DNA of 5,880 bases from an uncultured Ruminococcus sp. (GTDB lineage Bacteria > Bacillota > Clostridia > Oscillospirales > Acutalibacteraceae): contig CACYCD010000025.1 in NCBI GenBank assembly GCA_902772755.1, forward strand, positions 1-5,880, read 5' to 3'. Position 1 is the first letter of the stretch. Every line of letters begins with the position of its first letter. This document shows, piece by piece, positions 1 to 5,880 of the stretch. The position numbers and the translations under genes were made by a program. Below the pieces are notes generated by a model that worked only from the letters and a program-made list of their open reading frames with translations, did no database searches and was not told where the DNA came from.

Positions 1-239
1 ATGCGGTACATATCAAAATGATATACGGTGAATTTTCCGTCATACTGATTGACAAGCGAGAACGTAGGACTTTGCACTCCGCAGGGATAACCAAGCCCCT
101 TCATAAGTCCTCTGGTGAATGCGGTTTTTCCCATTCCCAAGCCCCCGAAAAAGGCTATGACCTCATTACCGTTGAGCTTTTGAGCGAGTTTTTCTGCCAG
201 CTGTTCGGTTTCTTCAACCGAATGACTTACATACCTCAT
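1..239 (-). CDS. tsaE: tRNA threonylcarbamoyladenosine biosynthesis ATPase TsaE (3' end outside window)
   Basis: TsaE (YjeE family) is the small cytoplasmic ATPase that works with TsaB and TsaD to place threonylcarbamoyl on A37 of tRNAs reading ANN codons. I translated the minus strand from the ATG at 239 and read 79 residues before the window ends. Visible motifs are a Walker A loop GGLGMGKT (residues 32-39), the conserved SPTFSLVNQY segment (57-66) that matches the family's SPTY/F-T/S-LV block, and the HFDMYR motif (74-79) with its acidic metal-site Asp76. Their order and spacing match E. coli TsaE. The usual Walker A Asp (GDLGAGKT) is Gly here, which I take as a tolerated variant. The start ATG overlaps the fhs stop by one base and has only a weak purine stretch upstream, so translation is probably coupled to fhs. 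About half of the usual ~150 aa protein lies beyond the left edge. The family call is secure; activity of the missing half cannot be judged. Confidence 0.93.
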   Translation of the reverse strand, partial: MRYVSHSVEETEQLAEKLAQKLNGNEVIAFFGGLGMGKTAFTRGLMKGLGYPCGVQSPTFSLVNQYDGKFTVYHFDMYR

Positions 240-1906
240 CAGAACAAACCGCTGATGACGCTGTTCTCATCAACATCAATGCTGTTGGCGGCAGGCTTCT
301 TCGGCAGACCGGGCATAGTCATAATATTGCCCGTATAGACCACTACAAAGCCGGCACCGTTTGAGAGTCTGACGTCCCTTACCGTGATGTCAAAATCTGT
401 CGGAGCACCGAGAAGCGACGGGTCATCAGAAAGTGAATACTGCGTTTTTGCAACACAGACGGGAAGCTTGTCACCGCCGAGGGCGATCACTTCCTTAATG
501 GCTTTTTCAGCCTGAGCGGTGTAGATAACACCTCTTGCCCTGTATATTTCAGTTGCAAGCTTGTTCATTTTTTCCTTAAAGGAAAGCTCGGTATCGTAAA
601 GATGTCTGAAATCGGCAGGCTTGTCGCAGGCTTCAACGACCTTCTGTGCAAGCTCTCTGCCACCTTCTCCGCCGTTGCAGAACACATCAGCCACGGCAAA
701 ATCCGCTCCTTTTTCGTGGCAGAAGCTCTCGATAAATTTGAGTTCTTCCTCGCTGTCAGTGTAAAAACGGTTAATAGCGACAACTACGGGTACTCCGTAC
801 TTTCTCATATTGTCAATATGTACGCCGAGGTTCACAATTCCCTTTTTCAGAGCATCAAGACAGGGTTCATTCACCTTGTCCTTAGCAACACCGCCGTTGT
901 ACTTCAATGCACGGCAGGTAGCCACCAAAACAACGCAGGAGGGTGCTATGCCGGCATAACGGCACTTGATGTCAAGGAACTTCTCAGCTCCGAGATCCGA
1001 GCCGAAGCCTGCCTCCGTGATGGTATAGTCAGCGAGCTTGAGTGCGAGCTTTGTCGCCCTGACAGAGTTGCACCCGTGGGCAATGTTCGCAAACGGACCG
1101 CCGTGCATTACCGCAGGCGTACCCTCCAGGGTCTGCACCAGATTTGGCTTTATTGCGTCACGCAGGAGAGCCGTCATTGCACCGTCAGCCTGAATATCCC
1201 TTGCATAGACGGGAGTACCGTCATATTTATATGCAACCAGAATATTTCCCAGACGTTTTTTCAGGTCAACGATATCGCTTGCAAGGCAGAGGATAGCCAT
1301 AACCTCGGAGGCGACTGTGATAATAAATCCGTCCTCCCTCGGAACACCGTTCAGCTTACCGCCCAGACCGACAACGATATTTCTCAAAGCACGGTCATTC
1401 ATATCAAGACAACGCTTAAAGAGAATACGTCGGGGGTCGATGCCAAGCTCGTTGCCCTGCTGGAGATGGTTGTCAAGCATTGCACAGAGGAGGTTATTTG
1501 CGGAGGTGATTGCGTGCATATCGCCTGTGAAATGGAGGTTTATCTCTTCCATAGGCAAGACCTGAGCATATCCGCCGCCGGCAGCACCGCCCTTTATTCC
1601 GAAAACAGGACCCAGAGAGGGTTCACGCAGAGCGATGATGGCATTTTTGCCAATCTTAGCCATAGCTTGTCCCAAGCCCGTGGTTATGGTGGTTTTCCCC
1701 TCGCCTGCCGGAGTGGGATTGATGGCAGTCACCAAGATCAGCTTTCCGTCAGTCCTGTCCTGCAAACGCTGTGCAAGCTCATCGGAGAGCTTAGCCTTGT
1801 ACTTGCCGTAAAATTCCAGCTCGTCCTCTTTTATTCCGATACCTTCGGCAACGTCCTTTATCGGGCGAAGCTTTGCCTGCTGTGCTATCTGAATATCTGA
1901 AAGCAT
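239..1906 (-). CDS. fhs: formate--tetrahydrofolate ligase (10-formyl-THF synthetase)
   Basis: Fhs is a cytoplasmic enzyme that joins formate to tetrahydrofolate using ATP, giving 10-formyl-THF. It feeds purine and formyl-Met-tRNA synthesis and, in acetogens, the methyl branch of the Wood-Ljungdahl pathway. The protein is 555 aa, the normal length of the bacterial monofunctional enzyme. Signatures include the ATP-binding loop [10 protein letters not shown] (64-73), the block [18 protein letters not shown] (95-112), and [13 protein letters not shown] (121-133), all hallmark segments of the family. I place the start at the ATG at 1906, giving [10 protein letters not shown]. It has an AAGGAGA site 8 bases upstream, and an in-frame ATG at 1966 would lie upstream of the promoter -10 box and add 20 residues with no homology-like features. 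The gene is led by its own promoter and is followed without a gap by tsaE. No truncation or frameshift is visible. Whether the host is an acetogen cannot be told, since many fermentative Clostridia carry fhs without the rest of that pathway. Confidence 0.98.
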   Translation of the reverse strand: MLSDIQIAQQAKLRPIKDVAEGIGIKEDELEFYGKYKAKLSDELAQRLQDRTDGKLILVTAINPTPAGEGKTTITTGLGQAMAKIGKNAIIALREPSLGPVFGIKGGAAGGGYAQVLPMEEINLHFTGDMHAITSANNLLCAMLDNHLQQGNELGIDPRRILFKRCLDMNDRALRNIVVGLGGKLNGVPREDGFIITVASEVMAILCLASDIVDLKKRLGNILVAYKYDGTPVYARDIQADGAMTALLRDAIKPNLVQTLEGTPAVMHGGPFANIAHGCNSVRATKLALKLADYTITEAGFGSDLGAEKFLDIKCRYAGIAPSCVVLVATCRALKYNGGVAKDKVNEPCLDALKKGIVNLGVHIDNMRKYGVPVVVAINRFYTDSEEELKFIESFCHEKGADFAVADVFCNGGEGGRELAQKVVEACDKPADFRHLYDTELSFKEKMNKLATEIYRARGVIYTAQAEKAIKEVIALGGDKLPVCVAKTQYSLSDDPSLLGAPTDFDITVRDVRLSNGAGFVVVYTGNIMTMPGLPKKPAANSIDVDENSVISGLF

Positions 1907-1912
1907 AACAAT

Positions 1913-1920
1913 TTCTCCTT
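1913..1920 (-). promoter_or_regulatory. fhs ribosome binding site
   Basis: The minus strand reads AAGGAGAA here. The AGGAG core ends 8 bases before the ATG at 1906. This strong site decides the fhs start in favour of 1906 over the in-frame ATG at 1966. Confidence 0.9.
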
Positions 1921-1943
1921 TGCAAAAAACTACTATTTCTTTG

Positions 1944-1972
1944 ATTATATCATATCTGCACTGCAATTAAAT
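1944..1972 (-). promoter_or_regulatory. fhs-tsaE promoter with extended -10
   Basis: The minus strand carries a consensus TATAAT at 1949-1944, preceded by TGA, so it forms the extended -10 motif TGnTATAAT at 1952-1944. The -35 region is poor: the best options are ATTTAA at 1972-1967 (17-base spacer) or TTTAAT at 1971-1966 (16-base spacer). An extended -10 often makes up for a weak -35 with housekeeping sigma. The predicted transcript would start near 1937, leaving a leader of about 30 bases that is just long enough for the ribosome site and too short for a riboswitch. No start has been mapped; this is motif evidence only. Confidence 0.75.
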
Positions 1973-1980
1973 TTCTTATT

Positions 1981-1991
1981 TAGAATAATAT
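1981..1991 (+). promoter_or_regulatory. possible -10 region for the RodA-type gene
   Basis: The plus strand is AT-rich here, with TAGAAT at 1981-1986 and the overlapping TAATAT at 1986-1991 as -10 candidates. No convincing TTGACA-like box lies 16-18 bases upstream; the nearest is TGCACT at 1957-1962. The gene points away from fhs and has no upstream partner in the window, so a promoter must lie in or near this 103-base gap, but its exact position is a guess. Confidence 0.3.
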
Positions 1992-2009
1992 ATCTATTTT
2001 CCCGATTTT

Positions 2010-3188
2010 TTGATAAAGAAGGTGACTGTCATCAAACGATTTAAGCTAAACGCCAAAAAATACTTAAAAACCACAGACAAGCTCCTGTGGCTGTTCAGCC
2101 TGCTTGCCACAGGCTACAGTCTGGCACTCATATACAGCGTACAGACTGCAACAGGTGTGAACTATCTCAGATCTCAGCTTTTTGCAGCTGCCATAGGGAT
2201 TGTCGGTGCGGTCGTCCTGTCGGCAGTAAACTACAGAGCAATAATAAAATTTTGGTATATCGCCGGTGCAGTCGGGATAATACTCGGGGGTGCGGTCTTT
2301 CTTTTCGGAATAACCGTCAGCGGAACAGACGACACCGCCTGGCTTCAGCTCCCGGGTGGGATATCCGTCCAGCCGTCCGAGCTGATAAAGCTATGTTTTA
2401 TCGTCACTTTTTCAAAGCACCTGAGTCGGCTTTCAGAGAAAAACAAGCTCCGCAGCCTCCGTGGTGTGGGAACACTTGTCATACATGCAATGATACCCAT
2501 TGTCATTATCCACATTCAGGGCGATGACGGCTCGGCACTCATCTTCTTTATAATGTTCCTGGTAATGAGCTTCACCGCAGGGGTACAGCTGAGATATTTT
2601 GTGGCTATGGGGTCGTTGATGCTTGCCGGACTGCCGATCTTCTGGAGCTTTGTTATGAATGACGAGCATAGAAACAGGATCATAGCCCTCTTTGCCCCGG
2701 ACGGCAAAGCACTCGGGGGCTACGGCTGGCAGCAGTATCAGGGCAAGCTGTCCATCGCCTCGGGCGGACTCAGCGGAAGCGGTTTTCGCCACGGACTGAG
2801 AGTTCAGACAGGCATAGTCCCCGAACAGCAGAACGATTTCATCTTCACCGTTGCCGGTGAGGAGCTTGGCTTTGTCGGGTGTATGGCAATTTTTCTGATA
2901 CTAATTCTTTTGATGATCAAAATTTTTCTGACAGCGTACCGAAGCCCCGACTGTGCCGGTCGCTCGGTCTGCTTTGGCTTTTTTGCGATGCTGTCCTCAC
3001 AGAGCATAATCAATCTGGGTATGGTTATGGGCTTTTTGCCCGTGATAGGTATAACCCTTCCGTTCTTCTCGCAGGGCGGTTCGTCAATAATGTCAATGTT
3101 TTGGGGCATAGGACTTGTGCAGAGCGTGTATATGCACCGCAGGCAACAACTCAGATTTTCAGGTGAATATTTAAACAGGGCAGAATGA
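2010..3188 (+). CDS. rodA: RodA-type SEDS peptidoglycan glycosyltransferase (FtsW/RodA/SpoVE family)
   Basis: SEDS proteins are multi-pass membrane glycosyltransferases that polymerise lipid II into glycan strands with a class B penicillin-binding protein. RodA acts in side-wall elongation. Counting from the TTG at 2010 the protein has 392 residues and about ten hydrophobic segments, with a long extracellular loop near 217-280. Family blocks are W111 followed by VQPSELIK (120-127), a QGDDGSAL block (170-177), PEQQNDFIFTVAGEELGFVG (271-290) with the presumed catalytic Asp276, and LPFFSQGGSS (350-359) near the C-terminus. The PEQ-x-x-DFIF spacing, the GMVMG stretch and the ending GIGLVQSVYMHRR resemble E. 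coli RodA more than FtsW, but FtsW or SpoVE cannot be excluded because no partner gene is adjacent. The start is uncertain: TTG at 2010 has no ribosome site, GTG at 2022 lies inside one, and ATC at 2031 is correctly spaced from it. The gene is convergent with atpC, stop to stop 14 bases apart. Confidence 0.9.
   Translation: MIKKVTVIKRFKLNAKKYLKTTDKLLWLFSLLATGYSLALIYSVQTATGVNYLRSQLFAAAIGIVGAVVLSAVNYRAIIKFWYIAGAVGIILGGAVFLFGITVSGTDDTAWLQLPGGISVQPSELIKLCFIVTFSKHLSRLSEKNKLRSLRGVGTLVIHAMIPIVIIHIQGDDGSALIFFIMFLVMSFTAGVQLRYFVAMGSLMLAGLPIFWSFVMNDEHRNRIIALFAPDGKALGGYGWQQYQGKLSIASGGLSGSGFRHGLRVQTGIVPEQQNDFIFTVAGEELGFVGCMAIFLILILLMIKIFLTAYRSPDCAGRSVCFGFFAMLSSQSIINLGMVMGFLPVIGITLPFFSQGGSSIMSMFWGIGLVQSVYMHRRQQLRFSGEYLNRAE
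2016..2025 (+). promoter_or_regulatory. rodA: Shine-Dalgarno site inside the 5' end of the rodA frame
   Basis: AAGAAGGTGA differs by one base from the full anti-16S complement AAGGAGGTGA. It lies 6 codon-lengths after the TTG that opens the frame and overlaps the GTG at 2022, so it can serve neither. The first in-frame codon at normal distance is ATC at 2031, with 5 bases between the end of the ten-base match and the codon. This site suggests that translation begins at or near 2031. Confidence 0.6.
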
Positions 3189-3201
3189 TTCCGCCCTGTT
3201 T
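3173..3201. terminator. bidirectional hairpin between convergent rodA and atpC
   Basis: A perfect 9-base inverted repeat, AAACAGGGC at 3173-3181 and GCCCTGTTT at 3193-3201, can extend past one A/C mismatch through GAA/TTC to leave a three-base loop, 3186-3188. That loop is the TGA stop of the SEDS gene. On the minus strand the hairpin begins one base after the atpC stop and is followed by TTTAAATATT, a modest U-run. On the plus strand the T-run is only GTTTCC and then AT-rich sequence. Termination for the atp operon therefore looks somewhat better supported than for rodA. The structure was found by eye; no folding energy was computed. Confidence 0.75.
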
Positions 3202-3202
3202 C

Positions 3203-3610
3203 CTACATATATTTACTTGTAGCTTTAAGTCTTGCCATTGCTCTGGAGAGCGAGGCTTTGGAGTGGTGGTACTCTATCAGGCTACGCTTTTGTCTGAGGG
3301 CTTCCTCCGCCCTCTCCTTAGCTTCTCTTGCACGGTTGGCATCTATCTCCTCGGGCTTCTCACTGGTCTGAACAAGGAACAACACTTCATTGTTCATCAC
3401 CTCGATAAAGCCCAAGCCCGTAAACAGCTCGACCGTCTCCCCCTCCTCGGTGGTATATCTTGTCATACCTATATCGGTAGCCATAAGGATATTTTCGTGG
3501 TCGGGGAGTATACCCTTCTCGCCGTCAAATGCAGGGATAATGAGCTTCTGACATCTTCCCTCATATACATACTTATCGGAGGCAATGATCTTCAAATCAA
3601 AGGTATCCAT
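3203..3610 (-). CDS. atpC: F1F0 ATP synthase epsilon subunit
   Basis: Epsilon is part of the rotating central stalk of F1 on the cytoplasmic face of the membrane and can inhibit ATP hydrolysis through its C-terminal helices. The 135 aa protein is normal length. Residues 1-84 form the beta-sandwich domain, with the hallmark FDGEKGILPDHEN (28-40). Residues 87-131 form the charged two-helix domain, including IDANRAREAKERAEEAL (89-105). The helix domain carries the I/L-D-x-x-R-A motif and downstream arginines that in the thermophilic Bacillus PS3 subunit bind ATP. The ATG at 3610 has an AGGAG 8 bases upstream, built from the last sense codons of atpD, and the intergenic gap is 5 bases. This is the last gene of the operon, ending one base before a terminator hairpin. 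The identity is secure. Confidence 0.97.
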   Translation of the reverse strand: MDTFDLKIIASDKYVYEGRCQKLIIPAFDGEKGILPDHENILMATDIGMTRYTTEEGETVELFTGLGFIEVMNNEVLFLVQTSEKPEEIDANRAREAKERAEEALRQKRSLIEYHHSKASLSRAMARLKATSKYM

Positions 3611-3615
3611 AGTGC

Positions 3616-5010
<1,395 letters not shown>

Positions 5011-5015
5011 TTAAA

Positions 5016-5021
5016 CCTCTT
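5016..5021 (-). promoter_or_regulatory. atpD: atpD ribosome binding site, long spacing
   Basis: AAGAGG on the minus strand lies in the 21-base gap between atpG and atpD, with 11 bases before the ATG at 5004. The spacing is longer than the 7-9 typical here (fhs and atpC both have 8). No other start fits better, and the [13 protein letters not shown]-terminus matches the family. Confidence 0.6.
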
Positions 5022-5025
5022 GAAG

Positions 5026-5880
5026 TTAATTTTTATTTTTCTGTGCCCTTGCACCCGAGATCACCTCGGTGATCTCCTGAGTGATCGCTGCCTGTCTGGC
5101 ACGGTTGTATAAAATAGACAAATTTTTCAGCATATCCTTCGCAGAATCCGAGGCAGCCTGCATAGCCATCATACGTGCATTCTGTTCACTACAGTATGAC
5201 TCTACCAATGCACCGTAGATATAGCCGGCGATAAAATCGGGAATGACATTCTCAAACACTGCATTTGCCGAGGGAAGAAGCGTGATATTATTCACATTTC
5301 CCTCAAACTGAATATGCTCTGAGGTTTGTGTAAAAACGTGTTTTCTCAGCGGAAGAAGTCGCTTTACCTTTGCTTCGGTGGTGATTGCGGACTTCATATT
5401 TGTGTACACTATGTATATTTCGTCAAGCTCCTCACGGTTGTACAAGTCTATCATCTTTTCAGCGATATTTCTTGCACGGTTCAGGCTTGGGTTCTGAGCG
5501 GTATACTGAAATTCCTCGTCAACGGCTATTTCTTTCTTTTCAAAAAAATGCCTTCCCACCTGTCCCACAAGGAACAGCTTGTCGTTTCTCCAGCTCTCAT
5601 CTGCCACTATCTCCATAGCGAGCTTTATCACGTTGTGATTATAAGCACCTGCCAGACCCTTGTCGGCAGTCACCACAATTACACCCTTACGCTTCTCGGG
5701 AGTTCCTGCCACGCCGTTTTCGTTGAGAAAATATCTGCTTTCAACATCGGGAACGAGCTTCAACACTTTTTTAATTGTATCCTGCAGGTTGATAAAATAC
5801 GGATGTGAATTTTCATAATCCTTCTTAGCTCTTTTCAGCTTGCCCGAGGATATCATATACATAGCGTTGGTTATTTTCAG
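5026..5880 (-). CDS. atpG: F1F0 ATP synthase gamma subunit (5' end outside window)
   Basis: Gamma forms the coiled-coil shaft that turns inside the alpha3beta3 ring and transmits rotation between F0 and the catalytic sites. The frame is open to the right edge, where it reads LKITNAMYMISSGKLKRAKK. This matches the family's TxQITxAMxMVSxxKL block, so the in-frame ATG at 5862 is internal and the true start lies roughly 15-20 codons beyond the window. In-window length is 284 residues. Further support is the VTADKGLAGAYN stretch, equivalent to the SDRGLCGGYN block, and the C-terminal helix with SEQNARMMAMQAASDSAKDM and YNRARQAAITQEITEVISGA, the strongest gamma signature. The Asp-for-Cys difference in the GLCG-type region reads AG here (GLAGAYN) and looks harmless. 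It is followed by atpD after 21 bases. The genes expected upstream (atpA, atpH, atpF, atpE, atpB) are outside the window. Confidence 0.97.
   Translation of the reverse strand: MKITNAMYMISSGKLKRAKKDYENSHPYFINLQDTIKKVLKLVPDVESRYFLNENGVAGTPEKRKGVIVVTADKGLAGAYNHNVIKLAMEIVADESWRNDKLFLVGQVGRHFFEKKEIAVDEEFQYTAQNPSLNRARNIAEKMIDLYNREELDEIYIVYTNMKSAITTEAKVKRLLPLRKHVFTQTSEHIQFEGNVNNITLLPSANAVFENVIPDFIAGYIYGALVESYCSEQNARMMAMQAASDSAKDMLKNLSILYNRARQAAITQEITEVISGARAQKNKN

Noticed and set aside
18..338. A 106-codon plus-strand frame at the left edge.
   Set aside because: It is antisense to tsaE and the fhs 3' end, and the minus-strand proteins there carry clear family motifs.
602..1900. A 432-codon open frame on the plus strand, antisense to fhs.
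   Set aside because: It lies wholly opposite a complete, motif-rich fhs gene. Its translation is rich in Cys, His and Ser with no domain-like pattern, and long antisense frames are expected from the codon bias of such genes.
1907..1966. Extending fhs to the ATG at 1966 (20 extra residues).
   Set aside because: The extension runs through the TATAAT box and has no ribosome site; the ATG at 1906 has AAGGAGA at ideal spacing and gives the normal family length.
1907..2009. A tetrahydrofolate or other riboswitch ahead of fhs.
   Set aside because: The predicted leader is only about 30 bases and the entire gap is 103 bases, with no conserved riboswitch core visible.

Overview
The window looks like ordinary chromosomal housekeeping DNA from an anaerobic, moderate-GC Gram-positive bacterium. 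The Clostridia are the best guess, possibly Ruminococcus or Oscillospiraceae-like. The reasons are the formate--tetrahydrofolate ligase, the strong AGGAG-type ribosome binding sites, the TATAAT promoter box, and the Firmicute-like F1 ATP synthase proteins. This assignment is inferred from protein flavour and codon style, not from a database search.

Layout from left to right. Positions 1-1906, minus strand: a two-gene unit, fhs followed by tsaE. fhs is complete at 555 aa. tsaE overlaps the fhs stop by one base (TGATG) and runs off the left edge after 79 codons. Positions 1907-2009: a 103-base divergent promoter region. It holds a clear extended -10 promoter for fhs and a much weaker candidate for the plus-strand gene. 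Positions 2010-3188, plus strand: a RodA-type SEDS membrane protein, a peptidoglycan glycosyltransferase. Its start is unclear, because the only good Shine-Dalgarno lies inside the first codons of the longest reading frame and points to a non-canonical ATC codon. Positions 3173-3201: a hairpin between the convergent gene ends, with the RodA stop codon in its loop. Positions 3203-5880, minus strand: the end of the ATP synthase operon in the usual order atpG-atpD-atpC (gamma, beta, epsilon). atpG lacks only its N-terminal codons, which lie past the right edge.

Functionally these are core modules. Fhs charges tetrahydrofolate with formate for purine and formyl-methionine synthesis. TsaE supports t6A modification of tRNA. 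RodA polymerises glycan strands during cell elongation. The F1 subunits couple the ion gradient to ATP. The genes tile the window almost completely, and the longest stretch without a gene is the 103-base divergent promoter. I see no mobile element, CRISPR array, RNA gene, prophage or defence locus, and no evidence for an undescribed system. The points worth checking are the possible ATC start of rodA, a complete ATP-sensing signature in the epsilon subunit, variant SEDS motifs, the compact convergent terminator, and the fhs-tsaE coupling.
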